64,000 nt of DNA from Rhodopirellula sp. SM50 (GCF_002289565.1 NZ_NTFY01000030.1:62001-126000); one strand, 5' to 3'. Counted from the first letter of the stretch, positions 43,665-53,047 are shown. Numbers and translations are program-made. The notes: a model not told the origin generated them from the letters alone.

Positions 43665-45662
43665 TTACCGACCGGCCATTTTTCGCTGTTTGCGGAACTG
43701 GTGGGGGTTGGTCGCTTGGCCGGTGACTTCGTAGAGGAATTGGCTGGGGATGGTCGGTCGCGGCTTGCCCCATTTGCGTCGCGTCAGCGCCATCGAAAGG
43801 GTCAGTTGTTCTTGGGCCCGGGTGATGCCGACGTAACACAACCGTCGCTCTTCGGCGATGTCTTCTTCGCGTCCCGATTTGACGCTCCGGGAGTGTGGCA
43901 ACAAGCCCTCTTCCATGCCGACCATGTAGACGACCGGAAACTCCAGCCCCTTGGCCGCATGCAGGGTGAGCAGCCAAACGGCGTTTTGCATTGCCAGCTT
44001 GTCCTTTTCATTTCCCATTTCACGACCGGACAGCGCGATATCGGCCAGGAAGCCGGTCAGATCGGCGTCCTCGCGATTGTCTTCAAACGCCCCGATCGCG
44101 TTGGCCACCTCGCCGAGTGAGGCCATGCGGTTTTGGCGGTCTTCGGGTTCGTCGTACAGTCGGTTGATTTCATCGGCGTAGGCCGTCCGCGTCAGCAGCG
44201 TTTCCATGGCCGCGGTCAGCGACTCGCTTTTAGCCCGCGCGGTGACGTCGGCGTAGACCGATTGCAGGTCGGCGACGCCACGCTGGGCGGCCGGGGACAA
44301 ATCCGCGACGATTTCGCGGCGCTGCATCACTTGCCAGATCGAGACACCGTCGGCGACGGCGTGCTCCATCAACGTCTTGACACTCTTGGGGCTCATCCCG
44401 CGCGACGGCGTGTTGATGATGCGAAGCAACGACACTTCGTCATCGGGTTGGTCGATCCATTTCAGGTACGCCACCATGTCGCGGACTTCGCGGCGATCGA
44501 AGAACGATTGGCTTCCCAGCATCACGTAGGGAACATCGGCTTTGCGCAATTCGGTTTCGAACAGACGGGGCTGTTCGTTGGTGCGAAACAAGATCGCGAT
44601 GTCACGCGGCTGGACGTGTTGGTTTTCAATCAGGTGCTTGATCTCGCCGACGACCGACTGCGATTCTTTCGTTTCATCCTTGTGCTGTGCGATCCGAGGC
44701 CGCATGCCGTCGGGACGCGAGGGACGCAGGACTTTATCGTGACGCGTGGCGTTGAACTTGATCAGCCGGTTGGCCATTTCCAAGATCGACCCACAGCTTC
44801 GATAGTTCGCTTCCAAGCAAACGATCTTCGCATCGGGCCAATCATTCTTGAAATTCAAAATGTGGGTCACGTCGGCCCCACGCCAGGCATAGATGGACTG
44901 GTCATCGTCACCGACGACGCACAGGTTGCGGTGTTTGCCGGCGAGGTGTTTGGTGATCCGGTACTGGCTGCCGTTGGTGTCTTGGTATTCGTCGACCAGC
45001 ACGTGATCAAACTTCGCCGCCTCGGCGTCACGGATCTCGGGATGCTCATCGAACAGGACTTCGGTCTGCAACAGCAAGTCATCAAAGTCCATCGCGCCGC
45101 GCGTTTTGAGTCCTTCCTGGTAGCGTCGGTAGCCGGCCGCGGCGAGGTGTTCTTTGTCGGTCGAGGCGACCAAGGGCGCTTTGTCGGGGTGGATGGAATC
45201 GTTTTTCCAGTTGCTGATAATCCCCAACAGGTCTCCGGGTTTAAGCGCCGTGCCGGGAAGCCGCAGCTGCCTGAGTATTTCGCGTGCGAGGGATTCCTGG
45301 TCGCTGCGATCGTAGATCGAGAATTTCGCCGGATAGCCGAGTGCCGTGGCGTGTCGCCGGAGCACGCGGACGCAGTGGGCGTGGAAGGTGCTGATGGTTG
45401 GCTCAGGGCGTTTCTCGCCCCGCTTCTTTCGTTTACCGGCATAGCCCAGCAGCTCGCCGACGCGTTCCTTCATTTCGCCGGCGGCTTTGTTGGTAAACGT
45501 GACCGCCAGGATCCGATCGGGGGCCGTGCCGTGGCGAATCAGGTTGGCGATGCGAAACGTCACCACCCGTGTCTTTCCCGTCCCGGCGCCGGCGAGCACC
45601 AGCAGGGGACCTGAAAGTGTTTCGACGGCGTCTGATTGCGCCGGGTTCAATCCGTGAGCCAA
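43665..45662 (-). CDS. UvrD/PcrA/Rep-type superfamily I DNA helicase
   Basis: A 3'-5' DNA helicase of 665 residues used in repair or replication restart. Superfamily I motifs in order: Q motif LNPAQSDAV, Walker A LAGAGTGKTRVV, Ia FTNKAAGEMKERV, II LVDEYQDTN, III VVGDDDQSIYAWRGAD, IV EANYRS, V LTLHAAKGLEFPVVYMVGME and VI YVGITRAQEQL. It lacks a nuclease domain. The length is like Rep (673) rather than PcrA/UvrD (about 720). The start is TTG 45662 with AAGGA seven bases upstream. It is separate from the AddA-like helicase at 60.4 kb. Confidence 0.93.
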   Translation of the reverse strand: MAHGLNPAQSDAVETLSGPLLVLAGAGTGKTRVVTFRIANLIRHGTAPDRILAVTFTNKAAGEMKERVGELLGYAGKRKKRGEKRPEPTISTFHAHCVRVLRRHATALGYPAKFSIYDRSDQESLAREILRQLRLPGTALKPGDLLGIISNWKNDSIHPDKAPLVASTDKEHLAAAGYRRYQEGLKTRGAMDFDDLLLQTEVLFDEHPEIRDAEAAKFDHVLVDEYQDTNGSQYRITKHLAGKHRNLCVVGDDDQSIYAWRGADVTHILNFKNDWPDAKIVCLEANYRSCGSILEMANRLIKFNATRHDKVLRPSRPDGMRPRIAQHKDETKESQSVVGEIKHLIENQHVQPRDIAILFRTNEQPRLFETELRKADVPYVMLGSQSFFDRREVRDMVAYLKWIDQPDDEVSLLRIINTPSRGMSPKSVKTLMEHAVADGVSIWQVMQRREIVADLSPAAQRGVADLQSVYADVTARAKSESLTAAMETLLTRTAYADEINRLYDEPEDRQNRMASLGEVANAIGAFEDNREDADLTGFLADIALSGREMGNEKDKLAMQNAVWLLTLHAAKGLEFPVVYMVGMEEGLLPHSRSVKSGREEDIAEERRLCYVGITRAQEQLTLSMALTRRKWGKPRPTIPSQFLYEVTGQATNPHQFRKQRKMAGR

Positions 45663-45684
45663 TGCAAGTCCTTTTGAGGTAGCG

Positions 45685-45853
45685 AGGGTGCCGCAGAAAA
45701 GGGGGCTGGTGCAAGAGGCACGGGCAGACGTGTTGGTGTAGCAGGCTTTAGCCCAGTGTCGCTGCGTCGCAGCGAACGGGAATCGCCTAAAGGCTAAACA
45801 CCAACGGTTACTGCATCCCTTGTGACTGATGCCCGTGCCATCCGCGGCACCCT
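45685..45853. repeat. family C repeat with long terminal arms
   Basis: The ends are AGGGTGCCGC (45685-45694) and GCGGCACCCT (45844-45853), then GCACGGGC and GCCCGTGC, then GTTGGTGTAGCAGGCTTTAG against CCTAAAGGCTAAACACCAAC. The core is GTCGCTGCGTCGCAGCGA. It has no insertion. Confidence 0.8.
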
Positions 45854-45874
45854 AAGTTTAAAGCTGACAAAACG

Positions 45875-46504
45875 CTAGCGAATCGCGTCGCGGTCCACGA
45901 CGGGGTCCGCACTGCCGGTTGCCAACAGGACCAAGTTGCCTTGTTGGGGTTTGTTGGCATTCATCAGGCTGCGATTGAAGGGGATGTAATAGCAGGCGTA
46001 CATCCCGGTGGTCGTATTGAGGACATACACCACCGAGGAGGCCAGAGGATTGCTATTGCTGCTGGGCATATCGACCAGCCCCGTCATCATCATGTACTCG
46101 GCACCTTTTCCCGTCCCCAGGGCGTCATGGACATTCACGACGAACAGGCCCAGGAATTGGCCCAGTCGGGGATACATGACCGAACATTGCAACAAACCCG
46201 AATTGTGGTCCAGCACAAACAGGCCTTCGGCGCGGTCGCTGACGAATCCGGTGGCCATCGAGAATTTTTCGCTCGAGAAGGCAGCGGTGGCGTCCAGGGT
46301 CGGCAATTTCAATCCCGCGGGCAGATCCGCACCGCTGGCAACCGCCTGTGCTGTCGTCGCCTGATTGGCTTGCCGCAAGGCGTGGGTCTGGCCGGCGAAA
46401 TACGCCGCCACGAAAATCGACGTCAACGTCGCGGCCGCGAGCAGGGGGACCGCCCGACGTCGAACGAACGATCGCTGATCAGCTTGTGGGAGTTGGTCAA
46501 CCAT
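45875..46504 (-). CDS. membrane-anchored hypothetical protein
   Basis: A protein of 209 residues from ATG 46504, which has GGAG eight bases upstream and is preferred over ATG 46555. One N-terminal helix (VPLLAAATLTSIFVAAYFA) anchors it, with the rest outside the cytoplasm. The body has strand-like pieces (GLFVLDHNSGLLQCSV, SSVVYVLNTTTGMYACYYIPF) suggesting a small beta-propeller-like or beta-sheet domain. The product is not recognised. It is divergent from a Gfo/Idh/MocA gene. Confidence 0.65.
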   Translation of the reverse strand: MVDQLPQADQRSFVRRRAVPLLAAATLTSIFVAAYFAGQTHALRQANQATTAQAVASGADLPAGLKLPTLDATAAFSSEKFSMATGFVSDRAEGLFVLDHNSGLLQCSVMYPRLGQFLGLFVVNVHDALGTGKGAEYMMMTGLVDMPSSNSNPLASSVVYVLNTTTGMYACYYIPFNRSLMNANKPQQGNLVLLATGSADPVVDRDAIR

Positions 46505-46721
46505 GGAATTCTGCTCCGTGCGGCGAGGATGAGGTAACAGGCGAGGGGCGTTCATATTGTATCAAACAGCAACTCCGACGCCGCCGGACAACGAGCCGGC
46601 GTGACGCCTGGACGGGGAATTGTAGGCTAGCCGGCGGGTCTTTACGATTGCCGGCCACGCGAGAAATCAACAACCCGCTCAAATTGTCTCCCTTTGCATC
46701 ACCGAGGTCAACAAATCTACT

Positions 46722-47918
46722 ATGGGCATGAATGAACCCCTGAATCGAAAACTCCGCATGGCACTGGTCGGTGGCGGACAAGGCTCGTTCATCGGTCGGG
46801 TCCATTCGATTGCCGCCTGCCTGGACAATCGGGCGGTTGTCACCGCCGGGGCATTGTCGAGCAACCCCGAACGGGCCAAAGCATCGGCACCGGACTACGG
46901 GATCGACGATGCTCGGGCCTACACCAGCTATCAGGAAATGCTCGACGCAGAGCTGAAGCTACCCGCCGAGGAGCGAATCGATTTCGTCAGCATCGCGACC
47001 CCCAATCACGTCCATTTCGAAGTCGCCGAAGCGGCCGTCAAAGCGGGATTCAACGTCGTCTGCGACAAGCCGATGACCTACGATCTTGCCCAAGCCGAAC
47101 AGCTTCTCGAGACCGTCAAGAACAGCGACGTCGTCTTCGCACTCTCGCACAACTACACCGGGTACCCGATGATCCGCCAGGCCCGCGAGATGATTCTCAG
47201 CGGTGAACTCGGTGAAATCAACGCGATCCGGTCCCAGTACATCCAGGGCTGGCTCGTCGAAGCGATGGAGCATCAGGAGAGCAAGCAAGCGGCCTGGCGG
47301 ACCGACCCCAGCAAGAGCGGTGCCGCCGGGGCGTTCGGCGACATCGCCACCCACGCCTACAACCTCGGTCGCTACATGACCGGCTTGCTGCCCGACCAGG
47401 TCAGCTGTCACTTGAAAACCTTCGTCGAAGGCCGACGGCTGGATGACTACGGGACCGCGATCATCACGTACGAAAACGGGGCGCTCGGCACACTCACCGC
47501 CTCGCAAGTCACCCATGGCCGTGAAAATGATTTTGAAATCGAAATCGACGGCACCAAGGGCTCGTTGAAATGGAGACAGGAAAACCCCAACGAGATGATC
47601 GTGCGTCACAACGGCAAGCCGCACCAGATCTACACGCGTGATCCCAAAGCGGCACACATCAACGCCATGGGCCGTGCCGCATGCCGCATCCCGGCCGGGC
47701 ATCCCGAGGCGTTTTTCGAAGCGTTCGCCAACGTCTACAATGCCGCCTTCGATGACATGGCCAAACGTGCCTGCGGAGAAACCTTCGAGCGACGCGATTC
47801 GGTCTACACCAATTGTTACGACGGCGTCGAAGGCATGTTCTTCATCCAGCAGTGTGTCGCCAGTAGCCAAGAAAATGCGGCCTGGGTGCCGCTGCGGCAC
47901 GAAGCGGCGCGGAAGTAG
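46722..47918 (+). CDS. Gfo/Idh/MocA family oxidoreductase, cytoplasmic
   Basis: NAD(P)-dependent sugar/inositol-type oxidoreductase of 398 residues, without an export leader. The Rossmann motif is LVGGGQGSFIGRVH. VSIATPNHVHFEVAEAAVKAG is followed by the EKP-equivalent CDKPMTYD. GAFGDIATHAYNLGRYM carries the active-site Asp and His. The C-terminal part (GHPEAFFEAFANVYNAAFDDM) matches the subgroup that includes myo-inositol and glucose-type dehydrogenases. The start is ATG 46722; ATG 46728 is also possible. It stands alone. Confidence 0.9.
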   Translation: MGMNEPLNRKLRMALVGGGQGSFIGRVHSIAACLDNRAVVTAGALSSNPERAKASAPDYGIDDARAYTSYQEMLDAELKLPAEERIDFVSIATPNHVHFEVAEAAVKAGFNVVCDKPMTYDLAQAEQLLETVKNSDVVFALSHNYTGYPMIRQAREMILSGELGEINAIRSQYIQGWLVEAMEHQESKQAAWRTDPSKSGAAGAFGDIATHAYNLGRYMTGLLPDQVSCHLKTFVEGRRLDDYGTAIITYENGALGTLTASQVTHGRENDFEIEIDGTKGSLKWRQENPNEMIVRHNGKPHQIYTRDPKAAHINAMGRAACRIPAGHPEAFFEAFANVYNAAFDDMAKRACGETFERRDSVYTNCYDGVEGMFFIQQCVASSQENAAWVPLRHEAARK

Positions 47919-48043
47919 GTGCCACGAAAAAGGGGTACCTGACCCGAATGGCGCGGGCCTAAGCGTTGGTGTGCAGGCTTTAGCCGCCCCTTTCGCTGCG
48001 TAGCAGCGACCGGGAATCGCCTAAAGGCTAAACACCAACGGTG
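47918..48043. repeat. family C repeat, uninterrupted copy with family D remnant
   Basis: It opens with AAAAAGGGGTACCTGACCC (47928-47946), a fragment like the family D arm. GCGTTGGTGTGCAGGCTTTAG then leads, with no insertion, into CCGCCCCTTTCGCTGCG and ends CTAAAGGCTAAACACCAACG. It serves as the empty-site comparison for the copy at 9571. Confidence 0.75.
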
Positions 48044-48135
48044 GCTCAATACCGTTTTCCGCTCGACAAACGCAGGCTCGAAAATTGAACGCCGACAAGG
48101 CACTCGCCAATTCCTCTTGCGTGACGCAGGCTTGT

Positions 48136-48852
48136 ATGTCCAGCTCTCCAAACAACGTCGCGGTGATTCTGCCGGCCGCGGGCAGTGGTCGTCGATTCGG
48201 ACAGGACGAAAACAAGCTGTTCGCGCAGCTGGCCGGGCGCCCCATTTGGCTGGTCGCCGCCGAGCGGTTGCGGGCCCATCGACGGGTCGCGCGGATCGTG
48301 ATGCCGATTTCGGATCAGGACCGGCCGCGATTTGAAGGCGAGTTTGCCTCGCAAGTCAACGCGTTGGGCATCGAACTGGCGTGCGGCGGTGCCGAACGAA
48401 CCGACAGTGTCCGCGCCGGTGTCGACCGGGTCGCCGACGATGCGGCGGTCCAACTGATCGCCATTCACGATGCGGCACGCCCGTTGGTGCGAAACGTGGA
48501 CTTGGACGCCGTGTTTGCCAAAGCGGACCAGACCGGAGCGGCGATTCTGGCCACACCGGTCACCGCGACGGTCAAGCAATCGTTGGACGCCGGGGCGTCG
48601 TGCCGGACGGTTGATCGCAGTACGCTGTGGCTGGCCCAGACGCCCCAGGTGTTTGCGCTCGATGTGCTGCAACGCGCCTACGCCAAACACCGCGGCCGAC
48701 CGGCGACCGACGATGCCGAACTTGTCGGCCGCATCGGTGTCCATGTGGCGTTGGTCCCCGGTTCGCCCGACAACCTTAAAATCACCCACCCCAACGACTT
48801 GATCGTCGCCGAGGCGATCCTGAAGACTCAACACGAATCCAATCATGCCTGA
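48136..48852 (+). CDS. ispD: 2-C-methyl-D-erythritol 4-phosphate cytidylyltransferase
   Basis: Third enzyme of the non-mevalonate (MEP) isoprenoid pathway; couples CTP to methylerythritol phosphate. It has 238 residues. The nucleotide loop is LPAAGSGRRFGQDENKLF; also IHDAARPLV, TPVTATVKQ, LAQTPQVF, TDDAELV and GSPDNLKITHPNDL. All are diagnostic. ATG 48136 has GCAGG seven bases upstream and is preferred over GTG/ATG-like starts before it. Its end overlaps tyrS by eight bases, so translation of the two genes is likely coupled. Confidence 0.95.
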   Translation: MSSSPNNVAVILPAAGSGRRFGQDENKLFAQLAGRPIWLVAAERLRAHRRVARIVMPISDQDRPRFEGEFASQVNALGIELACGGAERTDSVRAGVDRVADDAAVQLIAIHDAARPLVRNVDLDAVFAKADQTGAAILATPVTATVKQSLDAGASCRTVDRSTLWLAQTPQVFALDVLQRAYAKHRGRPATDDAELVGRIGVHVALVPGSPDNLKITHPNDLIVAEAILKTQHESNHA

Positions 48853-50131
48853 GAACGACCTGATCCGAGAGCTGCGTTGGCGCGGCTTGATTCACCAAGT
48901 CACCGACGAAGAGGGCTTGCAAAAGCTGCTCGATTCGCAGCCCCAAACGGTCTACATCGGCTTTGACCCCACCGCCACCTCGCTGCACGTCGGGTCGATG
49001 ATGCAGTTGATGTTGCTGCGGCGGTTTCAACAGGCCGGCCACCGACCGATTGCCCTGGTCGGCGGCGCGACCGGCATGATCGGCGACCCGACCGGCAAAA
49101 GCGAAGAACGCAACCTGCTGTCGACCGAACAACTGCAACGCAACATCGCCGGCATCGAAACGCAGATGCGACGGTTCCTTTCCTTCGAAGGCGACAACGC
49201 GGCGATCCTGTTGAACAATTTCGACTGGATGAAAAACTACACCTACCTGGAGTTCCTGCGGGACGTCGGAAAGAATTTCCCCGTCGGCGTCATGATGGGC
49301 AAAGAGTCCGTCCGGGCCAGACTCGGCAGCGAAGCCGGACTGAGCTACACCGAGTTCAGCTACATGCTGCTGCAAGCCTACGATTTCGTGCACCTGTGTC
49401 GCGAACACGGCTGCCTGATCCAAGCCGGCGGCAGCGACCAGTGGGGCAACGTGACCGCCGGCATCGACCTGGCCCGCCGCATGCTGGGCAAACAGGTCTT
49501 CGGCATGACCGCGCCGCTGCTGACGACCAGCGACGGCCGCAAGATGGGCAAAACCGAAAGCGGAGCGGTCTGGCTGGACCGCCAGCGGACCAGCCCCTAC
49601 GCGTTCTACCAATACTGGCTGAACGTCGGCGACGAAGACGTCATGAAATGCATCGCCTACCTGACGGAAATCGAGCGCGAAGAATACGACGCGCTGGCCG
49701 AAGTGACGGCGTCCGACCCCGGACGCAACACCGCCCAAAAACGCCTGGCCGAGTGGATGACCCAGTTCGTGCACGGCGAAGACGGATTGAACGCGGCGCT
49801 GCAGGCCAGCAAGACGCTGTTCGGCGGCGAGATCGAAGCGATGGACGATGCCATGCTCAACGAGATCTTTGCCGATGTCCCCAGCCAAGAACTCGCCCGC
49901 GACGTGCTCGCCGGGGAGGGGCTGTGGGTCGTCGAAGCGCTGCAGCAAGCCGGGCTGGCCAAAAGCGGTGGCGAAGCGCGACGGACGATCAAAGAGGGCG
50001 GAGCGTACGTCAACAACCAACGGGTGACCGACATGGACCGTCGCCTGGGCGAATCCGACCTGGCCAGCGAAACCGTGATGGTGCTCCGCAAGGGCCGCAA
50101 GAACTACGCCCTGCTGCGGTTTACTCCGTAG
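48845..50131 (+). CDS. tyrS: tyrosine--tRNA ligase
   Basis: Charges tRNA-Tyr with tyrosine; class Ic synthetase of 428 residues, the usual bacterial length. GFDPTATSLHVGSMMQL holds the HIGH-like motif (HVGS), YTEFSYMLLQAYDF and GGSDQWGNVTAGI form the tyrosine pocket, and DGRKMGKTE is the KMSKS-like loop. The C-terminal S4 RNA-binding domain is QAGLAKSGGEARRTIKEGG. It overlaps the end of ispD. Confidence 0.97.
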   Translation: MPENDLIRELRWRGLIHQVTDEEGLQKLLDSQPQTVYIGFDPTATSLHVGSMMQLMLLRRFQQAGHRPIALVGGATGMIGDPTGKSEERNLLSTEQLQRNIAGIETQMRRFLSFEGDNAAILLNNFDWMKNYTYLEFLRDVGKNFPVGVMMGKESVRARLGSEAGLSYTEFSYMLLQAYDFVHLCREHGCLIQAGGSDQWGNVTAGIDLARRMLGKQVFGMTAPLLTTSDGRKMGKTESGAVWLDRQRTSPYAFYQYWLNVGDEDVMKCIAYLTEIEREEYDALAEVTASDPGRNTAQKRLAEWMTQFVHGEDGLNAALQASKTLFGGEIEAMDDAMLNEIFADVPSQELARDVLAGEGLWVVEALQQAGLAKSGGEARRTIKEGGAYVNNQRVTDMDRRLGESDLASETVMVLRKGRKNYALLRFTP

Positions 50132-50139
50132 GGCTCCGA

Positions 50140-50317
50140 CCGGAGGGCTCGCGCCCTGCCGATTTAATCAGCCGTTTGGCGCGAGCCTACGGGCCCTAAA
50201 GTGTTTTCTTCGAGCTACAGGCCCGTACGCTCGCGCGAAACGGCTGATCCCACGTGTGATCGGATTAATACGTGTGATCGGATTCAATCGACAGGCCGCT
50301 CGCGCCCTGCCGCTAAC
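50140..50317. repeat. composite of family A and B repeat arms
   Basis: A family A arm (CCGGAGGGCTCGCGCCCTGCC, from 50140) and another near the end (CTCGCGCCCTGCCGCTAAC, to 50317) lie in the same orientation. Between them are the two family B arms: AGCCGTTTGGCGCGAGCC (50169) and GGCCCGTACGCTCGCGCGAA (50220). A direct duplication CGTGTGATCGGATT occurs at 50253 and 50271. Confidence 0.7.
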
Positions 50318-50406
50318 AAAAACAGATTTTCCGCCCGTTTTTAGGTGAATCGGCCCGGATTGGCTACACTGACGGAACCTTCGCCCCCGCCCGAGGTTCC
50401 ATCACT

Positions 50407-51777
50407 ATGAACACTCTAAAAACATCGATTTTCGCGGTCTTTTGTGTTTTCGTTCTCGGCGACCCCCCGTCCGCGCTCGCTCAGCGTGGGGGCGGTGATC
50501 GCGGCGGCAATCGGGGAGGCGGTGAGGAAGGCGGTGGATTTCGCGGAGGCCCCCCCGGCGGCGGCGGTTTCCGTGGCGGCGGCGGCCCCGGCGGCGGCAG
50601 CCCGTTTGGCGGCGGCGGCAGCCCCTTCGGCGGTGGTGGCGATCGCGGTTCACGTGGCGGCGGTTCGCGCGGCGGCCCGGGTGGCGGCTTTGACCCCAGC
50701 AGCTTTCTCAGCCGGCTCGATCGCAACGGCAACGGCACCATCGATCCCGACGAACAACAAGGGCCGGCGCAGTTTTTGATCCAACGCTTGCAGTCGTCCG
50801 ATCCCAGCATCAAACCCGGCCAGCCGATTTCGATCAAACGGGTCAGTGAGTCGTTCGCGAAAATGCAGCAACAGCGCGGCGGCGATTCGTCGCGCGATCG
50901 CGGTTCGTCCAGCGACGACGCGCTGACACCCGAACTGTTGGTGCCCGGTTTTGGAACCGATGTGCCACCACCGATGCTGGCCGGATTCGGCCCGGCGGCG
51001 GAACTGATGGACGTCGTCGTGACCGATGAAGATCGCAAACAAGCCCTGGAAACGATCCGGCGTTACGACCGCAACCGCGACGGCGTCTTGAAAAAGGACG
51101 AACTATCCAGTCGCTTCTCCGGCAACCCGATGGATTTCGACCGCAACAAAGACGGACGGTTGACCGAAGGCGAACTCGCGGTGCGTTACGCCCGTCGCCG
51201 CCAATCCTCCGAACAGTCTCGCGACGACGATCGCAACCGACGCCGCGAGAGTGATCGCAGCGGCGATGTCGAACCGCCTGACGTGTACGGCGGCCGAAAA
51301 TCGTACCGGATCAGCGGCGAAAAACGGGCGCCCGAAGGTTTGCCCGGCTTCTTCACCGACAAGGATGCCAACCAGGATGGCCAGGTCGAAATGGCCGAAT
51401 TCGCGACCAAATGGGATGACGACACCGTCAATGAGTTCTTTCAATCGGATCTCAACCGCGACGGTGTGATCACCGCCGAGGAAGCCATTCAAGCGGTCGA
51501 GCGGGGTGCCAGCACGCCCTCGGCCACCACGATGGCCTCCACCGCTTCCGCATCGAGCGACTCCTCCGGCAGCAGCGAAGTGGGCACGCCCGATGAAAAG
51601 ATGATCAGCTACGCCGAACGAATCATCGGCCGTTACGACACCAATGAAGATAAAAAGCTGGTCGCCAGCGAATGGAAGAAGATGCTGATGAGTCCAGCCG
51701 ATGCCGATGCCAACCGAGACGGGACGATCACCGTCACCGAGTACGCGTGGTGGATGCAGTCACGCTCCAAACGCTAG
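50407..51777 (+). CDS. secreted EF-hand protein with glycine-rich region
   Basis: An exported calcium-binding type protein of 456 residues. A signal peptide (TSIFAVFCVFVLGDPPSALA) is followed by about 70 residues rich in Gly with Arg/Asp (GGGDRGGNRGGGEEGGG). Seven EF-hand loops follow: DRNGNGTIDPDE, DRNRDGVLKKDE, DRNKDGRLTEGE, DANQDGQVEMAE, DLNRDGVITAEE, DTNEDKKLVASE and DANRDGTITVTE. The sixth has Lys where Gly is usual. Such proteins are common in planctomycetes; the role is unknown, perhaps cell-surface calcium binding. Confidence 0.88.
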   Translation: MNTLKTSIFAVFCVFVLGDPPSALAQRGGGDRGGNRGGGEEGGGFRGGPPGGGGFRGGGGPGGGSPFGGGGSPFGGGGDRGSRGGGSRGGPGGGFDPSSFLSRLDRNGNGTIDPDEQQGPAQFLIQRLQSSDPSIKPGQPISIKRVSESFAKMQQQRGGDSSRDRGSSSDDALTPELLVPGFGTDVPPPMLAGFGPAAELMDVVVTDEDRKQALETIRRYDRNRDGVLKKDELSSRFSGNPMDFDRNKDGRLTEGELAVRYARRRQSSEQSRDDDRNRRRESDRSGDVEPPDVYGGRKSYRISGEKRAPEGLPGFFTDKDANQDGQVEMAEFATKWDDDTVNEFFQSDLNRDGVITAEEAIQAVERGASTPSATTMASTASASSDSSGSSEVGTPDEKMISYAERIIGRYDTNEDKKLVASEWKKMLMSPADADANRDGTITVTEYAWWMQSRSKR

Positions 51778-51817
51778 TGCGTCGTCAGCTATAAAATTTT
51801 CGGATTGGGTTGGTCGA

Positions 51818-51895
51818 GCGGAAAAGGGGTCAGGTACCAAAAACCAAATGGCCCAACGGGTGCTTCGCATTTTTGGTACCTGACCCCTTTTCCGC
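51818..51895. repeat. family D palindromic repeat, copy 2 (inverted centre)
   Basis: The same 78-base length and 26-base arms as the copy at 16826-16903. The centre reads AAATGGCCCAACGGGTGCTT, the reverse complement of the other copy's centre with small changes, so the element sits in the opposite orientation. Confidence 0.9.
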
Positions 51896-51936
51896 GGCCC
51901 CCTCCATTTTGAAGTCGACGAAGCACGCGGGCGTCG

Positions 51937-52401
51937 TCAGCTCCGGATCGGCCGTTTCGTCAGCCGGGTGACTTCATTGATGAAGTCGTCGGCGGAATGG
52001 AATTCCTGATAGACGCTAGCAAATCGGATGTAGGCCACTTCGTCCAGTCGTGCCAAGTGTGCCATGACGATCTCACCGACCTCCTTGGCCGGGATTTCCG
52101 TCTCGTATTCCTGGTAGATTTGCGTTTCGATGCTTTGCACGACCTGTTCAATTTTGTCGCTCGGGACCGATCGTTTGGAGCACGCCCGCTCGATGCCGCG
52201 GCGGATTTTCTCGCGTTCGAGGGGTTCCCGGGTTTGATCGCGTTTGACGACGCGCAACGTCAACTGCTCGATTTTTTCGACCGTCCCGAATCTGCGGTTA
52301 CAATTGGTGCAGACCCGTTTGCGGCGAATCATGTAACCGCCTTCGGCTGTCCTGGTGTCGAGGACACGGTCTTCGTCGAGGTGGCAGAATGGACAGCGCA
52401 T
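51937..52401 (-). CDS. nrdR: transcriptional repressor NrdR
   Basis: Nucleotide-sensing repressor of ribonucleotide reductase genes, 154 residues, standard length. The N-terminal zinc ribbon is MRCPFCHLDEDRVLDTR with CTNCNRRFGT. The ATP-cone follows (LTLRVVKRDQTREPLEREKI, then SIETQIYQEYETEIP and LDEVAYIRFASVYQEF). No ribonucleotide reductase gene is in the window, so its targets lie elsewhere. Confidence 0.97.
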   Translation of the reverse strand: MRCPFCHLDEDRVLDTRTAEGGYMIRRKRVCTNCNRRFGTVEKIEQLTLRVVKRDQTREPLEREKIRRGIERACSKRSVPSDKIEQVVQSIETQIYQEYETEIPAKEVGEIVMAHLARLDEVAYIRFASVYQEFHSADDFINEVTRLTKRPIRS

Positions 52402-52633
52402 GGGCGACCGGTTGGTGCAGGGCGAGAGAATCGGTCAGCCATTATCTCGCCAAACGACGCGAAAACGCAAGGCCTTGCGTTTTTTGCCGCCTGCCGCGTG
52501 ATTCTGCTAAACTGGGACCGCACAAGTGCTTTAAGGTTGTGACGATTACCCGTGTTTGCGCCGCCGATGAACCTTGGCGAGGTGCGTGGATCGGCGCAGC
52601 GAACCGGGGATTTTCAAGGGAGCGAATCGAACC

Positions 52634-53047
52634 GTGACGGCTTGGTTTTTTCAGCGAATGGAAGGCAACGTTCAGACGGAAGTGGGACCGTTGCGTCCGA
52701 GCGAATTATTGGCGATGGTCCGCAGGGGTGAGATCAAACCCGAAACCCGTTTGCGCAAGAACGACTCGGCGTGGTTCCCGGCCAGCGACGTCGGTGGCTT
52801 GTTTGAAGCCGCCGTCCGTCAAGAGATTCAGTATTACTGTCCCTCGTGCGGGATCCGCATCAGCCAACCGCCCCGCACCTGTCCGCGATGTCTGCGCGAT
52901 ATCGGGCGAGGGGAAGCGCGTGAGGTCAAGCCGGAGAAACTGACCGCCGACATCGCTTTGTCGGCCGAGCCAGAAGAACACAAAGAATCCAAACAGAGCG
53001 TGCAAAACTGGCTGCAGAAGAAGGTCGCCGGAAAACAAAAAAAATAG
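52634..53047 (+). CDS. GYF_2 domain (DUF4339) zinc-ribbon protein
   Basis: A small protein of 137 residues. Residues ~3-55 match the GYF_2/DUF4339 domain (WFFQRMEGNVQTEVGPLRPS, then VRRGEIKPETRLRK and WFPASDVGGLF), a likely protein-interaction module. A zinc ribbon follows: YYCPSCGIRISQPPRTCPRC. The tail is charged. GTG 52634 is preferred because AGGGAG is upstream and the domain starts at once; the frame opens at 52574. It is divergent from nrdR. No pathway is suggested. Confidence 0.82.
   Translation: MTAWFFQRMEGNVQTEVGPLRPSELLAMVRRGEIKPETRLRKNDSAWFPASDVGGLFEAAVRQEIQYYCPSCGIRISQPPRTCPRCLRDIGRGEAREVKPEKLTADIALSAEPEEHKESKQSVQNWLQKKVAGKQKK

Noticed and set aside
44133-45614. A 493-codon open frame opposite the UvrD-like helicase
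   Set aside because: It is antisense to clear helicase motifs and has only compositional bias.
48782-50020. A 412-codon open frame opposite tyrS
   Set aside because: It is complementary to a full tyrosyl-tRNA synthetase and shows no family features.
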